Below are positions 1 through 5,286 of a stretch of DNA of 5,286 nt, one piece after another (position 1 is the first letter of the stretch; every line of letters starts with the position of its first letter). Location: the NCBI GenBank assembly GCA_013336205.1, contig JAAXUD010000244.1, positions 1-5,286 on the forward strand. The letters run 5' to 3'. Origin of the DNA: Lentimicrobium sp. (GTDB lineage: Bacteria > Bacteroidota > Bacteroidia > Bacteroidales > Lentimicrobiaceae). The notes under the pieces were generated by a model that made no database searches, was not told where the DNA came from, and saw only the letters and a program-made list of their open reading frames with translations. A program made the position numbers and the translations under genes.

Positions 1-76
1 ATAAAATAGAAAATTCAATCTTAAACGAATCTCCACCACCCTGACCACGTCAAACAGACTGGCTCCATTACGCTTG

Positions 77-125
77 TTAAACTTTTAACTTTTTACTTTT
101 AACTTTTTACTTTTTACTTTTTACT
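77..125. repeat. Heptanucleotide tandem repeat, seven copies
   Basis: Seven consecutive 7-base units fill 49 bp exactly: TTAAACT, TTTAACT, TTTTACT, TTTAACT, TTTTACT, TTTTACT, TTTTACT. The last three copies are identical, and the first four differ only by T/A changes at the third and fourth positions of the unit. On the other strand the unit reads AGTAAAA. The array lies in non-coding DNA, so a change in copy number would not shift a reading frame. It would change spacing between flanking elements. Its function is unknown; replication slippage is the simplest origin. Confidence 0.9.
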
Positions 126-222
126 TGATTTAAGTCCTATTCCACTTCCCTTGCAATACAAATCTATTCATCCTGCCGGATTCTCATTTCACCGGCGTGA
201 ATCAACGGTTCATCGAAATTCG

Positions 223-254
223 TTTCCGAAACTTCATCTGTCCATATACTTTTA
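223..254 (+). promoter_or_regulatory. Possible Bacteroidota-type promoter (-33/-7)
   Basis: TTTC at 223-226 is followed after 20 bp by TACTTTTA at 247-254. The Bacteroidota primary sigma factor consensus is TTTG at -33 and TAnnTTTG at -7, so each element has one mismatch. Transcription would begin near 258-260, before the 49-codon frame at 282 and the oxidoreductase gene at 464. The match is imperfect and could arise by chance in AT-rich DNA. Confidence 0.25.
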
Positions 255-281
255 CCTGATAAAACATGAAATCAAATAAAT

Positions 282-431
282 ATGATTCCGAATCAGACAA
301 TAACCTATTCATTGCTCAACGAACAAAGCGATTCAGGAAATTATCACTTTCAAATTGAGGCGTTTGGTCAAAATCAAATTACCCTGATCGATAATTCCTG
401 TAAAGTTTTGGTTGATCCTTTTTATAAATAA
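282..431 (+). CDS. Possible 49-residue protein of unknown function
   Basis: An ATG frame of 49 codons ends at TAA (429-431), 32 bp before the oxidoreductase start. I do not recognise the product. It begins MIPNQTITYSLLNEQ and continues with alternating polar and hydrophobic residues (GNYHFQIEAFG, then QITLIDNSCKVLVDPFYK), a pattern typical of beta strands in extracellular sandwich domains. It has no signal peptide or membrane segment and one cysteine. An in-frame TGA at 267-269 limits upstream extension. It could be a real small protein in an operon with the next gene, the surviving 3' end of a decayed larger gene, or a chance frame. The composition looks more protein-like than random AT-rich sequence, but length alone gives little support. 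Confidence 0.35.
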   Translation: MIPNQTITYSLLNEQSDSGNYHFQIEAFGQNQITLIDNSCKVLVDPFYK

Positions 432-463
432 CTGCCTGAGAAACCTAAATAAAAGTAAAAGTC

Positions 464-1981
464 ATGGCCGAAAAAGTAAGCATAATTGGAGCCGGAATCG
501 CTGGTCTCAGCGCCGGATGTTACCTGCAAATGAATGGTTTTCAAACTGAAATTCATGAATTGCATACTTTGCCCGGAGGTCTTTGCACTGGATGGGAACG
601 CAATGGTTACACCATCGACGGATGCATTCACTGGCTGGTAGGATCAAGGCCGGGCAATAATAGTTTATATAATGCCTGGAACGAACTGATTGATATGAAG
701 CAACTCAGCATCTACGACCATGAAATATTTTACCGGTTTGAGGATGAGGGTAATTGTATCAGGTTTTACAATAACATTGACAGGCTTGAATCAGAGCTAC
801 TTACAAAAGCACCCGAAGACAAGCTGGTTATCGGGGATTATATTTCAGCCGCCCGGAAATTCAGTAAAATGAACCTTCCCCTGGGCAAACCACGCGAACT
901 TTTTACCCTGGCGGATGGAATTGATGCCCTGATCAGGATGGGACCCTACCTGGGAAAGCTCAATAAATGGTCAAAAGTATCGATTGCTGATTTTGCCGCC
1001 CGCTGCAAAAATCCACTACTCCGGAAAGCAATGGAAAATCTGTTCGTGCCTGAGATGGCCGTGGTGTTTCCCATGATAACTACCGCCTGGATGAACAATA
1101 AAACAGCGGGTTATCCAATCGGAGGCTCTTTGAAATTTTCGCAGTTGATTGAACAAAGATACCTCAGGCTGGGAGGAAAAATAAATTACCACAGCCGGAT
1201 AAAGGAAATTATGACCAGCGACATCAAAGGCAGCAGACAAGCCTGTGGTGTGATTACTGCAGATGGGCTGGAACACAAAAGCGATTATGTTATCTCGGCA
1301 GCGGATGGATATTCAACCATTTACGAAATGCTTGGCGGGAAATACATTGACAAAAAAACAGATTCCTTTTACAAGAATGAACTGACTTTCTCCTCATACC
1401 TTCAGCTTTCGCTTGGAATTGACCATAAGATTGAATCAGAAGCCTCAAGCCTGATTTTCCCACTTACAAAGCCTGTACGTATTGATCCTGCGAATACGAT
1501 CAGTGATATCAGTATTCGCATCCACAGTTTCGACCCTACGCTGGCACCCGAAGGAAAAACACTGTTAACAGCGCTGATACCAACACGGGAAGACGAATAC
1601 TGGACAAACCTTCGAATGAATGACTACAGCAAATATAAAGCAGAGAAAGAACGCATCATTCATGAAATAACCGAAGGAATGGAGAATCGCCTGGGTTCTC
1701 TATTACCACACCTTGAAATGAAAGATCTCTCCACACCTGCCACAGTAGTCAGATATACCAATAACTGGAAGGGAAGTTTCGAAGGCTGGATAATGACCCC
1801 AAAAGTTGGATTCGGTCAGTTACCGATGCAGTTGCCCGGATTGAAAAACTTCTATATGGCAGGACAGTGGATTAGTCCGGGAGGCGGCTTGCCAACAGCG
1901 CTCATTTCAGGGCGGGGCGTTGCCGGGCTGATAAGTAAACAGCGTGGAAAGAAGTTTGTGACCAGTGTGGTTAATTCCTGA
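464..1981 (+). CDS. FAD-dependent oxidoreductase, phytoene desaturase/carotenoid isomerase-like
   Basis: This 505-residue protein belongs to the flavin amine-oxidase-like superfamily that includes phytoene desaturase (CrtI), carotenoid isomerase and retinol saturase (COG1233). The N-terminal dinucleotide-binding fold is clear: SIIGAGIAGLSAG at residues 6-18 carries GxGxxG, Glu32 sits at the end of the second strand where it would bind the adenosine ribose, and PGG follows at 37-39. GYPIGGS (216-222) matches the conserved segment before the substrate region. RYTNNWKGSFEGW (430-442) and AGQWISPGGGLPTAL (466-480) are the typical C-terminal FAD-contact motifs. There is no signal peptide, so it is cytoplasmic or membrane-peripheral. 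The start is fixed within a few codons by an in-frame TAA at 446-448 and the GxGxxG at residue 9. No strong Shine-Dalgarno sequence is present (AAAGTAAAAGTC precedes ATG). The real substrate is unknown; with no carotenoid genes in view, a carotenoid role is only one option. It ends 11 bp inside the convergent protease gene. Confidence 0.9.
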   Translation: MAEKVSIIGAGIAGLSAGCYLQMNGFQTEIHELHTLPGGLCTGWERNGYTIDGCIHWLVGSRPGNNSLYNAWNELIDMKQLSIYDHEIFYRFEDEGNCIRFYNNIDRLESELLTKAPEDKLVIGDYISAARKFSKMNLPLGKPRELFTLADGIDALIRMGPYLGKLNKWSKVSIADFAARCKNPLLRKAMENLFVPEMAVVFPMITTAWMNNKTAGYPIGGSLKFSQLIEQRYLRLGGKINYHSRIKEIMTSDIKGSRQACGVITADGLEHKSDYVISAADGYSTIYEMLGGKYIDKKTDSFYKNELTFSSYLQLSLGIDHKIESEASSLIFPLTKPVRIDPANTISDISIRIHSFDPTLAPEGKTLLTALIPTREDEYWTNLRMNDYSKYKAEKERIIHEITEGMENRLGSLLPHLEMKDLSTPATVVRYTNNWKGSFEGWIMTPKVGFGQLPMQLPGLKNFYMAGQWISPGGGLPTALISGRGVAGLISKQRGKKFVTSVVNS

Positions 1982-3899
1982 CAATAATCAGCTTAGCTGT
2001 TTCAGCATAGCCCTCACTTCTGACTTTAACAGAATAAAATCCACTTAAAAGTCCTGAAAGGTCAATCATACAGGATTTCTGGCCGGGGCAAAAGTTGTTC
2101 ATCTCATAAATAACTCTTCCCAGTGTATTGGTAATTGATATAGTCACTTCACCTAAGGAATGGTCTCCGAGCGTAATATAGGTTTCACCTGATGTTGGAT
2201 TCGGGAATACCAGCGGCGCAACCCTGATGTAATTTTCACGTATCAGGCTATCAGCACCATATTGATTAGAAACGGTAAGCGTTACATTGAAAACCCCGGC
2301 CCTGTTATAAGTCACTGCTTCCGGAATCCGGCTTGTCGATTTTGAGGGAGTACCACCTTCAAATTCCCACAACCAGGAGGAAGGTGAACCGGCCGACAGA
2401 TCACTGAATGTTATGGAGGAGCCAACTGGTATAACCGTAGTATCTGCAATAAACCGGGCAACCGCCCTGTTTTCATTAAAGGAGCCATTCAAAATTGAAA
2501 TTCCGGTATTATCAGGATCGAGCCATGGTTTAAGCCTGGTTGAGTCGTCTGTTCCGTTTGATTCCCATGAAAATGAAAGTCTGCCATAGAAATCAGCACC
2601 AGTCAGATTTGAACAACCTGATTCGCCGCCGGTTAACTGTCCTAAAAACCGCCCCTGCGCATTAAAAAGCGGCGAGCCTGACGAACCACCTTCTGTTACA
2701 CCATGTCCGTTTTCGGTTGCAGCCCATACTACCCTGAAGTGTGTTCCCGGCACCTGTCCCCACTGATCAACCGCCAGTTGTTCAGTGTAGGTGGAGATTT
2801 TTTTAACATCACCTGCCGGATGATGAATTCCAACACCCGAATTACTCAGGCTACCCGTATTGTCCCATCCTGCATAATATGGTTCGTAATCTGCGGGAAT
2901 GATATCATTTAGCTGAACAAGATAAAAGTCACTCCCATTATTTTGCTGTGGTGAACTGCTCGCCAGTTTCACAGCCCCGGTCAGGGACTTATTATCCTCT
3001 ACTGCTTCGTCCTGGCAACCCGGTGTTTCATAAATGAAATAAAATATCCACTGCGACACATCGGCAGGAGTTGCATAGGTCTCGGCAAAGGAACGTGCGC
3101 AATGGTCGGCAGTAATCAACAGCGGTGAAAAGTCGACCGAAGTATTATTCATAAGTGTACCTGTGCACCAGTAGGAAGCATTGCCATTTTTTATCAGTAT
3201 TCTGACTACGCTCTTTATTTCTTTACGCCAGTTATCACCTTCGCTGCAGGCTGCATTCACTTCACAACTGCCTGAATTCCTTAAATCACCGGTCTGACTA
3301 TCATAAAAAAACATTGGCTTATATACATACAGCACCTCCCCTATTTCAAATGCGGAATTACCGGCTTCTGATAAGGGGCAGGTGTATTCAATAAAAAGGC
3401 TTTCTCCTTTAACGACTTCAATGGCAAATTTTCGACTCGCCTGGTTATTCAGGCTTGTATAAGAACCAAGTACCTGTTTTTTATCTTCTGAATAAACAAA
3501 CATTCTTGCCCCTTCCGGCAAACTGAATTCAGAGAAATAGAGCCCAAGACCATAAGCGCCGGTGGAGCGGAGGTTTATCAGCCAGGTTTGTTCGGAGCCA
3601 TTCGCCGATACTATTATTCCTGCAGATGCAGGGTTAATACTCACCGGTAAGTTCATTCCCATCCTTTCAGGTAATCCCGATTCTTCGAACAGCAAGTCTT
3701 CCTGCTCCAGTTTATTTATATCAGGTGCCGGTATTTCGAAGCGGAGGTTATTTTGCTGTGTTCTGCTTACTTCAGAAAATAAAGGGTTTCCTCCGCTACT
3801 CAACTGCGCGGATAAAAATAGCGGACATAAGCTAAAGACGATCAGGATATAGACAGAAATACCCAGGATCTTATTATATCTGGATTTCAACATATTCAT
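1971..3899 (-). CDS. Secreted lysyl endopeptidase-like serine protease with PKD and T9SS sorting domains
   Basis: Numbered from the ATG at 3899, this is a 642-residue protein. Residues 1-31 form a signal peptide (basic start, long hydrophobic core, likely cleavage after FLSA). Residues about 32-205 resemble a propeptide. Residues about 208-472 match Achromobacter protease I (lysyl endopeptidase, S1 family): LLITADHC with His266, SDFYLVQL with Asp324, EGGSSGSPL with Ser407 form the triad. All six cysteines align: expected pairs 212-429, 218-295, 245-267. Asp436 in DFYGR matches the lysine-binding Asp225 and Trp380 matches Trp169, but the His210 position is Thr423. A PKD domain follows (about 480-561, WEFEGGTPSKSTS), then a type A T9SS sorting domain (about 562-642, starting PLVFPNPTSGE). 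It is therefore predicted to cross the outer membrane by T9SS and lose its C-terminus. A TTG twelve bases upstream (3911) keeps the frame open but lies inside the predicted -7 box; ATG 3893 is an alternative start. Confidence 0.93.
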   Translation of the reverse strand: MNMLKSRYNKILGISVYILIVFSLCPLFLSAQLSSGGNPLFSEVSRTQQNNLRFEIPAPDINKLEQEDLLFEESGLPERMGMNLPVSINPASAGIIVSANGSEQTWLINLRSTGAYGLGLYFSEFSLPEGARMFVYSEDKKQVLGSYTSLNNQASRKFAIEVVKGESLFIEYTCPLSEAGNSAFEIGEVLYVYKPMFFYDSQTGDLRNSGSCEVNAACSEGDNWRKEIKSVVRILIKNGNASYWCTGTLMNNTSVDFSPLLITADHCARSFAETYATPADVSQWIFYFIYETPGCQDEAVEDNKSLTGAVKLASSSPQQNNGSDFYLVQLNDIIPADYEPYYAGWDNTGSLSNSGVGIHHPAGDVKKISTYTEQLAVDQWGQVPGTHFRVVWAATENGHGVTEGGSSGSPLFNAQGRFLGQLTGGESGCSNLTGADFYGRLSFSWESNGTDDSTRLKPWLDPDNTGISILNGSFNENRAVARFIADTTVIPVGSSITFSDLSAGSPSSWLWEFEGGTPSKSTSRIPEAVTYNRAGVFNVTLTVSNQYGADSLIRENYIRVAPLVFPNPTSGETYITLGDHSLGEVTISITNTLGRVIYEMNNFCPGQKSCMIDLSGLLSGFYSVKVRSEGYAETAKLIIVRN

Positions 3900-3908
3900 A
3901 TTACCGTA

Positions 3909-3940
3909 CAAAGTTACGAATTTATAACAAGGGCTTCAAT
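3909..3940 (-). promoter_or_regulatory. Bacteroidota-type promoter for the protease gene
   Basis: Read on the minus strand, TAACTTTG (3916 to 3909) is a perfect match to the -7 motif TAnnTTTG. ATTG (3940 to 3937), 20 bp upstream, matches three of four bases of the -33 motif TTTG. Transcription would begin near 3905, giving a leader of only about 5 nt to ATG 3899 or about 11 nt to ATG 3893. This placement is the main reason for rejecting the TTG at 3911 as a start codon. Confidence 0.5.
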
Positions 3941-4111
3941 CATGTGTATAAGGTTAATTTGTTTTAAGTATAATTGTAACCACCTTCATCATAATATAAT
4001 TTAAATACATGTTTATCAATTTATTAGAACATTTTGCAATCCATTCGAAGAGTAACCGGCAGCTAATAAAAAGATTCTGAAAAGCGGCTAATACTCACGA
4101 TCTGAAGGATG

Positions 4112-4146
4112 TTTTTACCATGGAATCATAATCTTTAATAAATTTG
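4112..4146 (+). promoter_or_regulatory. Possible promoter for the sensor gene
   Basis: TAAATTTG (4139-4146) matches the Bacteroidota -7 motif TAnnTTTG perfectly. The -33 element is weak: a run of five T at 4112-4116 lies 22 bp upstream, with no TTTG at the usual 19-21 bp. Transcription would begin near 4150 and leave a leader of about 110 nt before the ATG at 4259. The strength of the call rests on the -7 match alone. Confidence 0.35.
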
Positions 4147-4150
4147 ATGA

Positions 4151-4198
4151 ATTAAACGTTACATTTCGCGTTTTGCTGTATTAATAAACGTACTTCGC
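4151..4198 (+). repeat. Imperfect direct repeat in sensor gene leader
   Basis: ATTAAACGTTACATTTCGC (4151-4169) recurs as AATAAACGTACTTCGC (4183-4198), with one substitution near the start and a 3-base contraction in the middle. The AAACGT cores are 32 bp apart, about three helical turns. It lies just downstream of the proposed sensor promoter, where a dimeric regulator could bind. The repeats are short and imperfect and could be chance. Confidence 0.35.
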
Positions 4199-4258
4199 TA
4201 ATTATAAATCTAAACAAACAGGCAGATTTTTGCTTTTTCCTGCTAACCGAAAGCACTT

Positions 4259-5286
4259 ATGAAGCTATTAAGAAATAAGATAACTATTCTGATTCTGATT
4301 GCCACGCTGGTATCAATAGGAGTAATAGTTTTCATACATCTGTACTTCAGTTCATCAGTCGAAAAACTGAAGAGAAGTTATGCCCAATCGCAGGTTTCCC
4401 TTCTTCAAAATCATATTATAATAAATTCGGCCCCTGCCAGGAAAGCGCTTATCTTTCTTTCAGGCAATAGTGATCTTCAGTCCTGTGAATTACAAAAATC
4501 AGGTTTTCCGGAAGGAATAGGTAACCGATTATCAATGTCCGGCCTCAGTTTTATTATAGTTACCAATAGCAAACTATCTCCGATAGCCACCTTTCCTTCT
4601 GATCATAAGGATATCCGCTCAATGATTCCAGGAAGCATACTGGTATTCAGCAAAATTCTCAGCGATGGGAAAATCACCCAGTATTATCAAACAAAAAATG
4701 ATTCTGTGTTTGAACTTTTGGCTGTTAAAATTCCGGGATGCCAGAATCAATTATCAGACACCAGCGAAATGTGGCTTTTTGCAGGCAGGTATATCAATGA
4801 AGAAGTAATAGGGAACATTGTAACCCAACTACCCGGCAAAATAGCGTTTCACAATCCACCAAAGTCATTGGGATCGGCAATTAACGCAAAGGAGAATCTG
4901 TATAGCTCCTCTCTGCCTCTTTATGGCTGGGATAACCTTCCGGTCGTTTCAATAAGCATTGAAACACAGCCGGAACTTATGCAACTGCTGTCAAGGCAAC
5001 AAAAATCCCTCCTGTTTGTATTGATTATTATGGCAACCGCATTTATGGTTTTCATCTATCTGTACCTAAATCGCTATTACTTATTGCCAATCAGGTTGTT
5101 ATCACTTGCACTCAAAGAAAAAGACCCTGAGTACATAAGAATGATAAGCGACACTGACCCTGATTTTAGTTCTTTACAGCTTATGCTGATCAATGTATTT
5201 AATCAGGAAAAATTATTATCCGACATGGTAAAAAGGCGCAGCAGAGAAAACACTAACAACTATCATGCAGCCATTCTGTCACGCAT
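4259..5286 (+). CDS. Membrane sensor protein with CHASE4-like domain, probable histidine kinase (3' end missing)
   Basis: The first 342 codons are present and the frame is still open at the window edge. ATG 4259 is the first available start after an in-frame TAA at 4244-4246. Residues 1-7 are basic, 8-30 form a first membrane helix, about 31-248 are extracytoplasmic, and about 250-270 form a second helix (LLFVLIIMATAFMVFIYLYL). The extracytoplasmic part resembles CHASE4 sensor domains: WLFAGRYINEEVIGNI (172-187) fits the late repeat-like strand and helix of that fold, and LLPIRLLS (275-282) matches the P-x-x-L joint that usually follows the second helix. The end (NNYHAAILSR, 333-342) resembles the entry to a PAS domain in Bacteroidota hybrid kinases. 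I infer PAS plus histidine kinase modules downstream, but none of that is visible; a diguanylate cyclase or other output is possible. The signal sensed is unknown. It is divergent from the protease gene. Confidence 0.75.
   Translation, partial: MKLLRNKITILILIATLVSIGVIVFIHLYFSSSVEKLKRSYAQSQVSLLQNHIIINSAPARKALIFLSGNSDLQSCELQKSGFPEGIGNRLSMSGLSFIIVTNSKLSPIATFPSDHKDIRSMIPGSILVFSKILSDGKITQYYQTKNDSVFELLAVKIPGCQNQLSDTSEMWLFAGRYINEEVIGNIVTQLPGKIAFHNPPKSLGSAINAKENLYSSSLPLYGWDNLPVVSISIETQPELMQLLSRQQKSLLFVLIIMATAFMVFIYLYLNRYYLLPIRLLSLALKEKDPEYIRMISDTDPDFSSLQLMLINVFNQEKLLSDMVKRRSRENTNNYHAAILSR

Larger units (their letters stand above)
1..281. other. Non-coding AT-rich stretch at window start
   Basis: I see no convincing coding region here. 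All frames are either interrupted by stops or lack a plausible start and protein-like composition. The stretch holds the heptamer tandem repeat at 77-125 and a possible promoter at 223-254, described separately. A 30-codon frame beginning at the ATG at 266 reads as lysine/serine-rich sequence with no recognisable pattern, so I do not call it. The end of any upstream gene lies outside the window. Confidence 0.6.
3900..4258. other. Divergent intergenic promoter region
   Basis: This 359-bp spacer separates the minus-strand protease from the plus-strand sensor gene and is strongly AT-rich. It contains a TAnnTTTG match facing each gene and an imperfect direct repeat near the sensor gene. The longest plus-strand ATG frame I followed (from 4009) has only 23 codons and looks random. 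I see no RNA gene, riboswitch fold or rho-independent terminator. Its length leaves room for regulator binding sites serving both genes. Confidence 0.7.

Noticed and set aside
188..201. Inverted repeat TTCACCGGCGTGAA
   Set aside because: It is a 5-bp stem with a 4-nt loop and no following T run, too small for a terminator and expected by chance as an operator.
422..631. Minus-strand open frame of 69 codons over the oxidoreductase start
   Set aside because: It covers the FAD-binding motif region in antisense and shows low-complexity Ser/Phe/Tyr-rich sequence without family features.
1016..1276. Minus-strand open frame of 86 codons inside the oxidoreductase gene
   Set aside because: It lies wholly within a clearly coding region on the other strand, has no recognisable domain, and reads as the antisense shadow of that gene.
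1989..1999. Palindrome CAGCTTAGCTG near the convergent gene ends
   Set aside because: The arms are separated by one base, so it cannot form a normal hairpin loop, and no T run follows on either strand; it also lies in protease codons.
2703..2912. Plus-strand open frame of 69 codons inside the protease gene
   Set aside because: It is antisense to the protease catalytic domain, whose conserved motifs establish the real coding strand.
3562..3852. Plus-strand open frame of 96 codons opposite the protease N-terminus
   Set aside because: It is antisense to the signal peptide and propeptide region; its serine/cysteine-rich stretches come from the complement of that sequence.
4052..4092. Similar words GGCAGCTAATA and GCGGCTAATA in the divergent spacer
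   Set aside because: It is a short imperfect direct repeat with no flanking symmetry or relation to a promoter element, likely coincidental.

Overview
The window looks like ordinary chromosomal DNA from a member of the Bacteroidota. Three things point there: a secreted protease ending in a PKD domain and a type A sorting domain of the type IX secretion system (T9SS), which is confined to that phylum; AT-rich spacers with matches to the Bacteroidota promoter motif TAnnTTTG; and weak or absent Shine-Dalgarno sequences. The style suggests an environmental Bacteroidales/Marinilabiliales-like lineage, but the genus cannot be read from this sequence.

Layout. Positions 1-463 are mostly non-coding. 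They hold a seven-copy heptamer tandem repeat (77-125), a possible promoter (223-254) and one 49-codon open frame of uncertain reality (282-431). Positions 464-1981 (+) encode a complete FAD-dependent oxidoreductase of the phytoene desaturase/carotenoid isomerase/retinol saturase superfamily. It runs tail to tail into a minus-strand gene (1971-3899), and the two share 11 bp. That gene encodes a secreted serine protease clearly related to lysyl endopeptidase (Achromobacter protease I): signal peptide, long propeptide-like region, catalytic domain with all six expected cysteines, PKD domain and T9SS sorting domain. Positions 3900-4258 are a divergent promoter region with a TAnnTTTG match facing each way. 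From 4259 to the window end (+) is the first part of a membrane sensor protein with a CHASE4-like extracytoplasmic domain, probably a PAS-containing histidine kinase, cut off by the window.

How the genes relate. No shared pathway is evident. The oxidoreductase has no carotenoid genes beside it in the window. The protease and sensor genes are divergent and could share control through the 359-bp spacer, but nothing in the sequence proves it. I see no RNA gene, CRISPR array, insertion sequence or convincing intrinsic terminator. I did not find a clearly new biological system. The points most worth checking are the altered lysine-pocket residue of the protease, its start codon relative to its promoter, the heptamer array and the 49-codon frame.
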